Assembly: GCA_003527885.1 (NCBI GenBank)
Contig: DPWB01000337.1
Location: forward strand, 1-19,879
Direction: 5' to 3'
Origin: Candidatus Competibacteraceae bacterium
Lineage (GTDB): Bacteria > Pseudomonadota > Gammaproteobacteria > Competibacterales > Competibacteraceae
Length of the DNA: 19,879 bases
Shown here: positions 1 to 7,809 of the stretch, piece by piece
Numbering within the stretch: the first letter of the stretch is position 1
How the letters are laid out: each line of letters begins with the position of its first letter
Program-made: the position numbers and the translations under genes
The notes under the pieces: generated by a model
Databases searched by the model: none
Seen by the model: the letters and a program-made list of their open reading frames with translations, nothing else
What the model was told of the DNA's origin: nothing

Positions 1-549
1 CCAGCCGATGATCGGGCGGCGGTAGGGGTGGGCCTGGAAGGCGACGGCGTTCATCTGCTCGAACAGCTTGGACTGTGGATTGTCGTCGGTGCGCATGCGG
101 CGCTCTTCCATGACTACCTTGATCTCCTGTGCGAACTCCTTGGCGTCGACGTTGAGGTGGCGCATGCGGTCGGCCTCGAGCTGCATCATCTCGGGCAGCT
201 TTTCCTTCGGCACCTGCTGGAAGTACGCAGTGTAGTCGCGGCTGGTGAAGGCGTTTTCGTCGCCGCCGTTGGCCGCGATCAGCCGGGAGAACTCCCCGCC
301 CGGCACGTTCGGGGTGCCTTTGAACATCAAATGTTCCAGCAGGTGCGAAATGCCGGTCATCCCGCTCGGCTCGTAGCTGGAGCCGACCTTGTACCAGACC
401 TGTGAAACCACCACCGGGGCGCGGTGGTCCTCGCGCACCAACACTTTCAAACCGTTGTCGAGAGTGAATTCGTGAACGGGCGTGGCCGCAAAAGCGGTGG
501 GAGCGCCCAAAAGGAAAAGGAGCAGCAGTGGCTTGAGGGTGTTGGACAT
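1..549 (-). CDS. M16 family zinc metallopeptidase, N-terminal part (truncated by window edge)
   Basis: Reading the minus strand from the ATG at 549 gives 183 codons that run off the left edge without a stop, so only the N-terminal part is present (family members are usually over 400 residues). Residues 1-22 form a signal peptide: a basic start, a Leu-rich core and a cleavage region around TAFAA. The inverted zinc motif of the pitrilysin/insulinase family is intact as HLLEH at 69-73 (His69, catalytic Glu72, His73), followed by MFKGT. The third zinc ligand is probably Glu149 in the MEERRMR stretch, about 76 residues later as the family requires. The protein should be a periplasmic or envelope-associated protease or processing-peptidase-like protein. 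It diverges from ftsY, a common gammaproteobacterial arrangement. No good ribosome binding site precedes the ATG. A sigma-E-like promoter lies upstream. Confidence 0.9.
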   Translation of the reverse strand, partial: MSNTLKPLLLLFLLGAPTAFAATPVHEFTLDNGLKVLVREDHRAPVVVSQVWYKVGSSYEPSGMTGISHLLEHLMFKGTPNVPGGEFSRLIAANGGDENAFTSRDYTAYFQQVPKEKLPEMMQLEADRMRHLNVDAKEFAQEIKVVMEERRMRTDDNPQSKLFEQMNAVAFQAHPYRRPIIGW

Positions 550-580
550 GAGCTTGAACGTTGAATGGGAGCCTGCGTAA

Positions 581-608
581 AACAGACTGAAATGGTACGA
601 TAAGTTCC
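581..608 (-). promoter_or_regulatory. Possible sigma-E (RpoE)-type promoter for the M16 protease
   Basis: On the minus strand, GGAACTT (complement of 602-608) is followed after 15 bases by TCTGTT (complement of 581-586). GGAACTT is the consensus -35 of RpoE promoters. The -10 matches only the leading TC of the TCnnA pattern, so this is a partial match. It lies about 30 bases upstream of the protease start codon. Envelope-stress control would suit a periplasmic protease, but this is inference from the motif. Confidence 0.35.
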
Positions 609-620
609 GTTCCCAACCAG

Positions 621-626
621 TATAAC
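621..626 (+). promoter_or_regulatory. Possible -10 element for ftsY
   Basis: TATAAC sits 17 bases upstream of the ftsY start and matches the sigma-70 -10 consensus at five of six positions. No convincing -35 is visible at 16-18 bases spacing, so the promoter is tentative. Confidence 0.3.
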
Positions 627-643
627 GGTAACTTTGAAGCCCC

Positions 644-1723
644 ATGCCCGAATCCAAACACGATTTCACCGGTTCATCGCCTCCGATCGAACCGCCGGAG
701 CGCAAGAAATCCAGCCTGTTCGAGGTGTTGAATCGGCCGATCCACCTGCCGTTTCGCAAGGAGCGCGCAGCGCAAGCGTCCGCCGGACCGGCGGCAATCC
801 GGCCTTTCGCCAATCTGCGCGACCGCTTGCGGCGCACCCGGCGGGGCTTGGTCGGAGGCTTGGCCGGGTTGTTCGCCGGTCGGGCGCTGGACGAGGGGAC
901 GCTGGAAGAATTGGAAAGTCGCCTGTTGTTGGCGGATGTCGGGGTCGATGTCACCCACCATCTGATGAAGCGGCTGACCGAGCGGGTCTCGCGCCGGCAG
1001 TTGACCGACATCCCGGCGCTGATCCAAACCCTGCACGATGAATTGTTGGCTATTTTGAGCCCTTGTCAACAGCCGTGGCGGCCCAGCGAATCCCGGCCTT
1101 ACGTCATCCTCACGGTCGGTGTCAACGGGGTCGGCAAGACCACCACCATCGGCAAGTTGGCGAAGAAACTGCAAAGCGACGGGTTTTCGGTATTGCTGGC
1201 GGCCGGCGACACCTTCCGCGCCGCCGCTGTCGAACAGTTGCAGGTCTGGGGCGAGCGCAACCGGATCGCGGTGATCGCCCAGCACGGCGGGGCCGATTCC
1301 GCCTCGGTGATCTACGACGCGGTTCAAGCGGCCACGGCCCGTCAGGTGGATGTGGTGATCGCCGATACCGCCGGCCGCTTGCACACCCAGTCGAACCTGA
1401 TGGAAGAGCTCAAGAAGATCAAGCGGGTCACCGGCAAGGTCGACGCCGAGGCCCCGCACGAGGTGCTGTTGGTGGTGGACGCCAGCACCGGCCAGAACGC
1501 GCTGAACCAAGCGGTACAGTTCCACGAGGCGGTCGGCGTGACCGGCTTGATTCTGACCAAGCTCGACGGCACCGCCAAGGGCGGCATCGTGTTCGCGATC
1601 GCCCGCCGGTTGGGCCTGCCGATCCGCTTTATCGGGGTCGGCGAGGGGATCGAGGATTTGCGCGAGTTCGACGCCGGCGAATTCGTGACCGCTCTGCTGG
1701 ATGAGACGGCGGATAATAGCTGA
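644..1723 (+). CDS. ftsY: Signal recognition particle receptor FtsY
   Basis: This is the SRP-receptor GTPase (359 aa), which docks ribosome-nascent-chain/SRP complexes at the inner membrane and hands them to SecYEG. After a short polar N-terminal region (about 1-55) come the N domain (about 56-145) and the G domain (about 150-355). Visible motifs are the P-loop GVNGVGKTT (159-167), DTAGR (241-245), TKLD (305-308) and the closing GVGEGIEDL (331-339). The acidic A domain of E. coli FtsY is largely missing, as in many non-enteric bacteria. The ATG at 644 has only a weak GAAG upstream, but no better in-frame start precedes the N domain. The gene diverges from the M16 protease. rpoH follows directly, with no ftsE or ftsX between them. 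Confidence 0.97.
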   Translation: MPESKHDFTGSSPPIEPPERKKSSLFEVLNRPIHLPFRKERAAQASAGPAAIRPFANLRDRLRRTRRGLVGGLAGLFAGRALDEGTLEELESRLLLADVGVDVTHHLMKRLTERVSRRQLTDIPALIQTLHDELLAILSPCQQPWRPSESRPYVILTVGVNGVGKTTTIGKLAKKLQSDGFSVLLAAGDTFRAAAVEQLQVWGERNRIAVIAQHGGADSASVIYDAVQAATARQVDVVIADTAGRLHTQSNLMEELKKIKRVTGKVDAEAPHEVLLVVDASTGQNALNQAVQFHEAVGVTGLILTKLDGTAKGGIVFAIARRLGLPIRFIGVGEGIEDLREFDAGEFVTALLDETADNS

Positions 1724-1751
1724 GTGAAATGTGAGGAAACTTTTTGCTGAT

Positions 1752-1778
1752 TTGGCGCTCCCAGTATGGGAGTGCTAA
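1752..1778 (+). promoter_or_regulatory. CIRCE operator (HrcA-binding inverted repeat) upstream of rpoH
   Basis: TTGGCGCTC (1752-1760), a 9-base spacer and GAGTGCTAA (1770-1778) match the CIRCE consensus TTAGCACTC-N9-GAGTGCTAA. The right arm matches at all 9 positions, the left at 7 of 9, and the spacer is exactly right. CIRCE is the operator of the heat-shock repressor HrcA. It lies within a likely sigma-70 promoter and 39 bases before the rpoH start, placing it to control rpoH. The same bases form a short hairpin (1755-1762 with 1768-1775). Confidence 0.8.
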
Positions 1779-1781
1779 AAT
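1752..1781 (+). promoter_or_regulatory. Sigma-70-type promoter of rpoH, overlapped by CIRCE
   Basis: TTGGCG (1752-1757, four of six to TTGACA), an 18-base spacer and TAAAAT (1776-1781, five of six to TATAAT) make a plausible vegetative promoter. Transcription would start near 1788 with a leader of about 30 bases. The CIRCE arms cover both the -35 and the start of the -10, so a bound repressor would exclude RNA polymerase. Confidence 0.55.
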
Positions 1782-1803
1782 GAACGGTGTCGAATTTTAG
1801 GGA

Positions 1804-1810
1804 AAGGAGG
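1804..1810 (+). promoter_or_regulatory. Strong ribosome binding site deciding the rpoH start
   Basis: AAGGAGG is a near-perfect Shine-Dalgarno. It lies one base before the ATG at 1812, too close for initiation, 7 bases before the ATG at 1818 (optimal) and 13 before the ATG at 1824. It therefore favours 1818. Confidence 0.75.
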
Positions 1811-1817
1811 AATGACG

Positions 1818-2693
1818 ATGACGATGACCACCTCGCTGGTTCCCCACCTGCAGCACCTGCCCGCTCCGGTCGACAGTCTGGAAAGTTACATCCAGACCGT
1901 CAGCCAAGTACCGGTGTTGAGCGCCGAGGAAGAACAGGCTCTCGCCCGGCGTTTGCGGTTGAACGGTGACTTGGCGGCGGCGCAGCAGCTGATCGTGGCT
2001 CATTTGCGCTTCGTGGTGCACGTCGCGCGCGGGTACATCGGTTATGGCCTACCGTTGGGCGATTTGGTCCAGGAAGGGAACGTCGGACTGATGAAGGCGG
2101 TCAAACGTTTTGACCCGGCGCACGAGGTGCGGCTGGTGTCCTTTGCGGTCCATTGGATTCGGGCGGAAATTCACGAGTTCATCCTCCGCAACTGGCGGAT
2201 CGTCAAGGTCGCCACCACCAAGTCGCAGCGCAAGCTGTTCTTCAAGCTGCGCGGCGCCAAGAAGCGCCTGGGCTGGCTGAACGGCGAGGAAGTCGCCACG
2301 GTGGCCCGCGAATTGAGCGTGAGCGCCGAGTCGGTCACGGAGATGGAATCGCGGTTGAGCGGTTACGATGTGTCGTTCGATCCGGCCCCAGAAGCCGACG
2401 CCGACGCCGAACATGAACCTTATACGCCGTCGGCCTATCTGCGGGACGAGCACGCCGATCCGGCCGATGCGCTGGAGCGGGATGACTGGGAGGATCAGAC
2501 GGCCCTCCAGTTGGGCGAAGCGCTGGACCGTTTGGACCCGCGCAGTCGCGCTATCGTGCAACGCCGCTGGCTGGACGACGACAAGCCGACCTTGCATGAG
2601 TTGGCCGCTGAATATAAGGTGTCCGCCGAACGAATCCGGCAGTTAGAGAATAACGCCATGAAGAAACTGCGGGCTAGCCTGCCCGCCGCCTGA
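1818..2693 (+). CDS. rpoH: RNA polymerase heat-shock sigma factor RpoH (sigma-32)
   Basis: Sigma-32 directs RNA polymerase to heat-shock promoters (chaperones and ATP-dependent proteases). The 291-residue product aligns along its length with E. coli RpoH. Region 2 holds [18 protein letters not shown] (83-100) and [16 protein letters not shown] (105-120). The RpoH box QRKLFFKLR (138-146) differs by one residue from the E. coli version and separates RpoH from RpoD and RpoS. An acidic linker (about 189-225) precedes region 4, whose helix-turn-helix lies about 257-287. The ATG at 1818 is chosen from three in-frame ATGs (1812, 1818, 1824) by Shine-Dalgarno spacing. A private promoter with a CIRCE site precedes the gene and a strong terminator follows, so it is probably monocistronic. 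Its neighbour ftsY matters because E. coli sigma-32 is itself targeted to the membrane by SRP and FtsY. Confidence 0.97.
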   Translation: MTMTTSLVPHLQHLPAPVDSLESYIQTVSQVPVLSAEEEQALARRLRLNGDLAAAQQLIVAHLRFVVHVARGYIGYGLPLGDLVQEGNVGLMKAVKRFDPAHEVRLVSFAVHWIRAEIHEFILRNWRIVKVATTKSQRKLFFKLRGAKKRLGWLNGEEVATVARELSVSAESVTEMESRLSGYDVSFDPAPEADADAEHEPYTPSAYLRDEHADPADALERDDWEDQTALQLGEALDRLDPRSRAIVQRRWLDDDKPTLHELAAEYKVSAERIRQLENNAMKKLRASLPAA

Positions 2694-2710
2694 GCACGAG
2701 CGTTTCACAG

Positions 2711-2734
2711 CCCGCCCTCGTGGCGGGTTTTTTT
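2711..2734 (+). terminator. Rho-independent terminator of rpoH
   Basis: CCCGCC (2711-2716) pairs with GGCGGG (2722-2727) across a 5-base loop, followed by seven T residues (2728-2734). It lies 17 bases after the rpoH stop. Confidence 0.92.
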
Positions 2735-2814
2735 ATGGGCGAGGGCGCCGGTCGCGCTTGTGGCCCTTTCCGGAACTGCGCTATTTTTTAAGCCCCGCCA
2801 CCCCGAGAGCCCCC

Positions 2815-3852
2815 ATGAATCCGCCAGTGCGCCAGTTTGCCAGCGACAACTACTCGGGCATGTGCCCTGAAGCCCTGGACTATTGGCTGGCGGCCAACCG
2901 GGGTGACGCGCCGGCCTACGGTAACGACGGCTGGACCCAGCGCGCCGCAGACCGGTTTCGCGAGCTGTTCGAGACCGACTGCGAGGTGTTCTTCGTCTTC
3001 AACGGCACGGCGGCCAATTCGCTATCGCTGTCGGCGCTGTGCCAGTCCTACCACAGCGTGATCTGCCACGAAACCGCCCACATTGAAACCGACGAATGCG
3101 GCGGGCCGGAATTCGCCTCCAACGGTTCCAAGCTGTTGCTGGCGCAAGGCGAAAACGGCAAGCTCGATCCGGCCGATGTCGGGCGGCTGATCACCCGGCG
3201 CTCGGATATTCACTACCCCAAACCCAAGGTGATCAGCCTCACGCAGGCGACCGAATTGGGGACGGTCTACACGCTGGACGAACTGCACGCCTTGCGCGAT
3301 TTGGCCGACCGTTACCAGCTGAAAGTGCACATGGATGGCGCGCGGTTCGCCAATGCCTTGGTGTCGCTGGAAAAGACTCCGGCGCAAGCGACGTGGCAAG
3401 CCGGGGTGGACGTGTTGTGTCTGGGCGGAACCAAGAACGGCATGGCGGTCGGTGAGGCCATCATATTCTTCGATCGGGAACTGGCGACCGATTTCGCTTA
3501 TCGGTGCAAGCAGGCCGGGCAACTGGCTTCCAAGATGCGCTTCATCGCCGCGCCTTGGTTGGGGCTACTGGAAACGGGGGCCTGGCTGCGCAACGCCCGC
3601 CAAGCCAACCAGATGGCCGCCTATCTCGCCGAACGGCTGCAAGCGATCGCCGGTTTGCGCCTGATGTTTCCCCGCCAAGCGAATTCCGTGTTTTTGCAAT
3701 TGCCGGCGGCGGCCATTGCGGCGTTGCGGGCCAAAGGCTGGCAGTTCTACACCTTCATCGGCGTCGGCGGCGTCCGCCTGATGTGCTCCTGGAACACCAC
3801 TCCCGAGGCGGTCGATCAATTCGTCGGCGATCTGGGACACGCCCTGCGCTGA
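2815..3852 (+). CDS. Low-specificity L-threonine aldolase family (PLP-dependent beta-eliminating lyase)
   Basis: A 345-residue fold-type I PLP enzyme, predicted to cleave L-threonine or L-allo-threonine to glycine and acetaldehyde. Visible features are FASDNYSGMCPEA at the N-terminus (substrate-pocket region), the phosphate-binding FNGTAANSL stretch (62-70), HMDGAR (172-177) with cofactor-pairing Asp174, and GGTKNG (204-209) with Lys207 as Schiff-base lysine. Length and motif spacing are normal for the family. The ATG at 2815 is preferred over an upstream TTG because conservation starts at about residue 7. The upstream Shine-Dalgarno is weak. The gene follows the rpoH terminator and lies 12 bases before murB, so it probably heads a murB-rsmE transcript. 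A glycine-supplying role is likely, but stereochemistry cannot be read from sequence. Confidence 0.88.
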   Translation: MNPPVRQFASDNYSGMCPEALDYWLAANRGDAPAYGNDGWTQRAADRFRELFETDCEVFFVFNGTAANSLSLSALCQSYHSVICHETAHIETDECGGPEFASNGSKLLLAQGENGKLDPADVGRLITRRSDIHYPKPKVISLTQATELGTVYTLDELHALRDLADRYQLKVHMDGARFANALVSLEKTPAQATWQAGVDVLCLGGTKNGMAVGEAIIFFDRELATDFAYRCKQAGQLASKMRFIAAPWLGLLETGAWLRNARQANQMAAYLAERLQAIAGLRLMFPRQANSVFLQLPAAAIAALRAKGWQFYTFIGVGGVRLMCSWNTTPEAVDQFVGDLGHALR

Positions 3853-3864
3853 GGGGGACGGATA

Positions 3865-4887
3865 GTGGCTGCCGAGCTGCTCCGGCGCGACGTGCCCCTG
3901 CATCGGCTGAACAGCTTCGGTCTGCCGGCCCGCGCCGCTTGGTTTGCGGCCATCGAAACCCTGGACCAGCTCGCCGCGCTGATCGTCACCCCGGAATGGC
4001 GCTATTTGCAGCGCTTTGTTCTGGGGGGCGGCAGCAACGTGATCCTGACCGGCGATTTTGATGGGCTGGTGCTCCATGTGCGGATTCCGGGGCGGGCGCT
4101 GGTCGCTGAAGACCCTGATGCGTGGATCGTGCGGGCGGGCGCGGGCGAAAACTGGCATGAGTTCGTCACTTGGACGCTGGCGCAGGGTTGGCCAGGCCTG
4201 GAAAATCTGGCGCTGATTCCCGGCACGGTCGGCGCGGCGCCGATTCAAAACATCGGCGCTTATGGTTTGGAAATGGCCGAACGCTTTCAATCCCTGGAAG
4301 CTGTGGAGCTGGCGACAGGTCGGGGCGTGGTGTTCGACCGGGCCGCCTGCCAGTTTGGCTATCGGGACAGTACCTTCAAACAGGCGGCGGGCCGTTTTCT
4401 GATTGCCGCCGTGACCTTTCGCTTGCCCAAACGCTGGCGGCCGCTCACCGGCTATGCCGATGTGGCGCGCGAACTGGAGGCCGGCAAAATAGCCGCTCCG
4501 ACGGCCCGGCAGATCGCCGATGCGGTCATCGCCGTTCGCTCGCGCAAGTTGCCGGACCCCGCCCATCTCGGCAACGCCGGCAGTTTTTTCAAGAACCCGG
4601 TGGTGGACGCCGCCGCCTTTGCCCGCCTCGTCGCCCGCTGCTCCGACCTGCCGCATTACCCGCAGCCGGATGGTACGGTCAAACTGGCGGCGGGTTGGCT
4701 GATCGAGCGCTGCGGTTGGAAGGGTAGGCTGTTCGGTCCGGTCGGCGTCCATGACCGGCAGGCGCTGGTGCTGGTCAATCGCGGCGGCGCGCGAGCGCAA
4801 GACGTGTTGGGACTGGCGCGGGCGATCCAAGAATCGGTTCTGACCGAATTCGGCGTCATGCTGGAACCGGAGCCCTTGGTGGTTTGA
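3865..4887 (+). CDS. murB: UDP-N-acetylenolpyruvoylglucosamine reductase MurB
   Basis: MurB is the FAD enzyme that reduces UDP-GlcNAc-enolpyruvate to UDP-MurNAc with NADPH in cytoplasmic peptidoglycan precursor synthesis. The 340-residue product has the FAD-binding LGGGSNVIL (53-61), [18 protein letters not shown] (117-134), YRDSTFK (166-172, Arg167), [10 protein letters not shown] (236-245, with proton-donor Ser240) and LEPEP (332-336, Glu334). Serine, arginine and glutamate are the catalytic set of E. coli MurB. The YRDS insertion marks a type I enzyme. The start is GTG at 3865, behind a purine-rich GAGGGGGACG stretch. The gene starts 12 bases after the aldolase stop and ends 24 bases before rsmE. 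In enterics murB sits beside birA, so this neighbourhood differs. Confidence 0.97.
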   Translation: MAAELLRRDVPLHRLNSFGLPARAAWFAAIETLDQLAALIVTPEWRYLQRFVLGGGSNVILTGDFDGLVLHVRIPGRALVAEDPDAWIVRAGAGENWHEFVTWTLAQGWPGLENLALIPGTVGAAPIQNIGAYGLEMAERFQSLEAVELATGRGVVFDRAACQFGYRDSTFKQAAGRFLIAAVTFRLPKRWRPLTGYADVARELEAGKIAAPTARQIADAVIAVRSRKLPDPAHLGNAGSFFKNPVVDAAAFARLVARCSDLPHYPQPDGTVKLAAGWLIERCGWKGRLFGPVGVHDRQALVLVNRGGARAQDVLGLARAIQESVLTEFGVMLEPEPLVV

Positions 4888-4911
4888 GACGAGCTCAGGA
4901 GTGGGTTTTGC

Positions 4912-5664
4912 ATGTCGCGGCGAGACTTGAACCGCCTTCCCCGAATCTATCTGTCGCTACCGCTGGTGGTCGGTGAGACCGTGCCGTTGGACGGTACCGC
5001 TTTCGGCCATGTCGGGCGGGTGCTGCGGTTGAAACCCGACGCGGCGCTGATCCTGTTCGATGGCCTGGGCGGGACGTTCGCGGCGACCCTCGTGGAAGTC
5101 GGCAAGCGCGATGCCCGCGCGCGAGTGACGGAGGCGCTGCCCAGCGAAGCGGAGCCGCCGTTGCGGATCGTATTGGCCCAGGGGATCTCGCGCGGCGACA
5201 GGATGGATTACACCTTGCAAAAGGCGGTCGAACTCGGCGTGACCGCCGTGCAGCCGCTGTTTACCGAACGCGGTGGGGTCGATTTGGCCGGCGAACGTTT
5301 GGCGCGCAAAGTCCAGCACTGGCGCGGCATCATCATCAGCGCCTGCGAGCAGTGCGGCCGCAGCCGGTTGCCGGAATTGCGGCGGCCGCTGGCGCTGGCG
5401 GATTGGCTGGCGCGGCCCGCGCAGCGGGATTTGCGCGTGCTGCTCGATCCGACGGCGCGTCAGGGCTTGCGCGAGCTGCCAGCACCCATTCACGGGCTGA
5501 CCTTGCTGGTAGGCCCGGAAGGCGGGCTCGGCCCGGCGGAAATCGCGCGGGCCGGCAGGGGGGGATTTACCGGCGTCCGGCTCGGGCCACGCATTCTACG
5601 GACCGAAACCGCCGGTGTCGCCGCCTTGGCGGCGGTACAGACCCTGTGGGGCGATTGGAATTGA
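4912..5664 (+). CDS. rsmE: 16S rRNA (uracil-1498-N3)-methyltransferase RsmE
   Basis: RsmE is a SPOUT-class, SAM-dependent enzyme that methylates N3 of U1498 in helix 44 of 16S rRNA. The 250-residue protein has an N-terminal PUA-like domain (about 10-75) and a C-terminal trefoil-knot domain. Knot motifs are LVGPEGGL (199-206) and RLGPRILRTETA (223-234), the standard RsmE signature. The ATG at 4912 follows AGGAG (4897-4901) at 10 bases. It is the last gene of the apparent aldolase-murB-rsmE unit. In many gammaproteobacteria rsmE lies near gshB, which is not the case here. Confidence 0.95.
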   Translation: MSRRDLNRLPRIYLSLPLVVGETVPLDGTAFGHVGRVLRLKPDAALILFDGLGGTFAATLVEVGKRDARARVTEALPSEAEPPLRIVLAQGISRGDRMDYTLQKAVELGVTAVQPLFTERGGVDLAGERLARKVQHWRGIIISACEQCGRSRLPELRRPLALADWLARPAQRDLRVLLDPTARQGLRELPAPIHGLTLLVGPEGGLGPAEIARAGRGGFTGVRLGPRILRTETAGVAALAAVQTLWGDWN

Positions 5665-5811
5665 GATTTCGGTCGAATGCGGTCGCCCGATCAATGCATC
5701 AAATTGCTAATGAAAATTCAAATAACGATGCTAACCCTATAAACTATTTCGGACATGCCGGAAGCCTGAAGCGACGGGAAGGCCGCAAATGATAGGCGGG
5801 GATGCAATTCT
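5665..5811 (+). promoter_or_regulatory. AT-rich spacer with candidate -10 for the diguanylate cyclase
   Basis: This 147-base gap is much richer in A and T than its surroundings. TATAAA (5738-5743) is a reasonable -10. TTCAAA at 5717-5722 is a weak -35 at a short 15-base spacing. I see no terminator for rsmE and could not fit a known riboswitch consensus. Confidence 0.3.
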
Positions 5812-7113
5812 ATGCAAAGCGATCACGGAAGCGACAGCAAAGAGACCGGTACGGTGCTCGTGGTGGAGGACAGCCGAGCCTTGCGGGGGCTGCTGGCGTC
5901 CTATCTCAACGATTGGTACGGATTGGCGGTGGTGGGCGTGGGGTCTCTGGCCGAGACCGAAGCGCAACTCGCCGGGTGTCCCGAGCGGTTTTTCTGCGCC
6001 GTGCTGGACCTTAACCTGCCCGATGCCCCCAACGGCGGGGTCGTCGATCTGGTGCGAAGCCATGGCATACCCGCGATCGTGCTCACCGGTTTCGTGGACC
6101 CCGCGCTGCGGGAAACCATGCTCGCCAAGCAAGTTCTGGACTATTTCATCAAGCGCGACCTCGGCGATATCGAACAGGTCGCCCGCACGATCGGGCGTTT
6201 GTGGCGCAACCGCCAAATCAAGGTGATCGTGGTCGACGATTCCCGCAGCTTTCGAGGTTACTTGCAGGGCTTGCTGGAAAGTTACCGCTACCGGATTCTC
6301 GCCGCCGGCAACGGTCACGAGGCGCTCGGGTTGCTGGCGGAGCACCCCGATACCAGCTTGGTCATCACCGATGTCAACATGCCGGAGATGGGCGGGTTGG
6401 AGTTGATCGAGCACATCCGCCGCCAGTATCGCCGCGAGGATTTGGCGGTGATCGGCATGTCGGATGCGTCCAAACCGGGCCTGTCGGCGCTGCTGCTCAA
6501 AACCGGCGCCAACGATTTCATCGCCAAGCCGTTCCAGGTGGAGGAACTGTTGTGTCGGGTCAACCAGAACACCGACATGATGGGTTACGTGCGGCAATTG
6601 CGCGAGGCGGCCACCTGCGATTTCCTGACCGGGCTCCTCAACCGGCGCCAGCTGCTGGAATTGGGTGAAAAACTCTACGCCAACGCCCGGCGCGGCCATT
6701 TTCTGCTCGGACTCGGCATGGTGGACGCCGACTATTTCAAACGGATCAACGACCGCTTCGGCCATTTGGTCGGCGATGAGGCGCTGAAAGCCATCGCCGC
6801 CACGTTGAATAAAGCCTTGCGCGCGTCCGACATCATCGGCCGCTACGGCGGCGAGGAATTCGTTTGTTTGACCGTGCTGCAAGCCGAAACCGATGCCGAG
6901 CGGGTCTTCGAGCGCGTGTGCGCCGCCGTGGCGAAAATCGGCCTTTCCGCCGGCGGCCAACCCGTGCCGCTGACCGTCAGCATCGGTTTCACCACTGACC
7001 TGGGAAACTCGCTGAAGCAGATGATCGAACAGGCTGACAGCGCCGTTTATCGGGCCAAGGCCGAGGGTCGAAATCGGGCGTTGCGATGGTCGCTACAGTC
7101 GTCCGCCGGATGA
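5812..7113 (+). CDS. Response regulator with two REC domains and a GGDEF diguanylate cyclase domain
   Basis: The 433-residue protein has a PleD-like REC-REC-GGDEF order. REC1 (about 14-132) keeps acidic Glu19/Asp20, phosphoacceptor Asp66 and Lys114. REC2 (about 137-253) keeps Asp142/Asp143, Asp187 and Lys239. Both receivers therefore look competent. The GGDEF domain (about 270-425) has an intact active site GGEEF (346-350) and, five residues upstream, the inhibitory I-site RASD (337-340), predicting product inhibition by c-di-GMP. There are no membrane segments, so it is cytosolic. No histidine kinase is encoded nearby, making it an orphan regulator. The ATG at 5812 has only a weak GGCGGGG upstream but begins just before REC1. 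Its output should be c-di-GMP made from GTP. The neighbouring Cache protein may share the signalling theme, but this is inference. Confidence 0.93.
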   Translation: MQSDHGSDSKETGTVLVVEDSRALRGLLASYLNDWYGLAVVGVGSLAETEAQLAGCPERFFCAVLDLNLPDAPNGGVVDLVRSHGIPAIVLTGFVDPALRETMLAKQVLDYFIKRDLGDIEQVARTIGRLWRNRQIKVIVVDDSRSFRGYLQGLLESYRYRILAAGNGHEALGLLAEHPDTSLVITDVNMPEMGGLELIEHIRRQYRREDLAVIGMSDASKPGLSALLLKTGANDFIAKPFQVEELLCRVNQNTDMMGYVRQLREAATCDFLTGLLNRRQLLELGEKLYANARRGHFLLGLGMVDADYFKRINDRFGHLVGDEALKAIAATLNKALRASDIIGRYGGEEFVCLTVLQAETDAERVFERVCAAVAKIGLSAGGQPVPLTVSIGFTTDLGNSLKQMIEQADSAVYRAKAEGRNRALRWSLQSSAG

Positions 7114-7244
7114 GCGGTTTGGGTCCTGGCGACGAACTCCGCGCGAAAGCGGTGCGCGCAGGCCCGGCGGCTCTCGACCGAATTAACCCACAAAATATCG
7201 CGCTTTGACTTGTGTCCCACCATTTCAGCATCTAAGGTTACTAC

Positions 7245-7266
7245 ACGCCACCCCCCGTGGTGGTGT
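7245..7266 (+). repeat. Hairpin or operator-like dyad upstream of the Cache gene
   Basis: ACGCCACC (7245-7252) pairs with GGTGGTGT (7259-7266), including one G-T pair, across a 6-base loop. It lies 39 bases before the Cache start codon. It has no T-run, so it is more likely a leader structure or operator than a terminator. A TTGACT at 7205-7210 upstream could be a -35 box, but no well-spaced -10 is visible. Confidence 0.35.
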
Positions 7267-7305
7267 AATCACTACCCGAGCAACTAAACCAAGGAGATTT
7301 TGGAG

Positions 7306-7800
7306 ATGAATAAAAAATTAGTGCTAGGCATGGCCGCGTTCTGCACCATGGGTCTTTCCGCCGGCGCCTGGGCCGCCGACGCCGCGACCGCCGATGAAGT
7401 GGTCGCCAAGGTCAAAGCCGCCGCCGCCGACGTCAAGGCGGGCGGGGATGCCGCGCTGGCAGCCTATAACGACCCCAAAGGCAAATGGGCCTGGAAAGAC
7501 TCCTATGTTTTCGTGATGGATTGCAAGACCGGCGTCATGACCGCTCACCCGAACGACAAGGTCAAGGGCACGAAGCTGGCCGACCTCAAGGGCAAGGCGG
7601 GCGAGAATCTCGGCCCGTCGCTGTGCGCCGCCGCCGCCAAGGGCGCCAACGGAGGTTGGGTCGAGTATCAATGGACCAAGCCCGGCGCGGAAGGCAACCA
7701 CCGTAAAGTCAGCTACGTGCTGCCCGCCGGCAACTATGCCGTCGGCGCGGGCGTTTATGACGATACCCCGGTTGCGGCCTTAGAGGCCAAGACCAAGTAA
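7306..7800 (+). CDS. Secreted single-Cache-domain protein
   Basis: A 164-residue protein with a classic signal peptide (MNKK, hydrophobic stretch, cleavage after GAWAA) and no other membrane segment, so it should be a soluble periplasmic protein. The mature part resembles the single Cache (sCache_2) domain: KGKWAWKDSYVFVMDCKTG, then TAHPN, then LKGKAG, and near the end SYVLPAGNYAVGAGVYDD. Cache domains usually form the extracellular sensor of chemoreceptors and kinases; here the domain stands alone. One cysteine in VMDC and one in SLCA could form a disulfide. The ATG at 7306 is chosen because AAGGAG (7291-7296) sits 9 bases upstream; a TTG two codons earlier is less likely. The ligand is unknown. 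The gene may be independently expressed, as a 192-base gap separates it from the cyclase. Confidence 0.85.
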   Translation: MNKKLVLGMAAFCTMGLSAGAWAADAATADEVVAKVKAAAADVKAGGDAALAAYNDPKGKWAWKDSYVFVMDCKTGVMTAHPNDKVKGTKLADLKGKAGENLGPSLCAAAAKGANGGWVEYQWTKPGAEGNHRKVSYVLPAGNYAVGAGVYDDTPVAALEAKTK

Positions 7801-7809
7801 TCTTGGTGT

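Noticed and set aside
1812..1817. rpoH start at the first ATG (1812)
   Set aside because: Only one base separates it from the Shine-Dalgarno; 1818 has proper spacing.
3565..4830. Long antisense reading frame opposite murB and the aldolase
   Set aside because: The real genes on the plus strand have full family motifs; high GC content keeps the opposite frame open.
5745..5811. Possible c-di-GMP riboswitch before the diguanylate cyclase
   Set aside because: The sequence has weak hairpins but no match to the GEMM core or its tetraloop-receptor layout.
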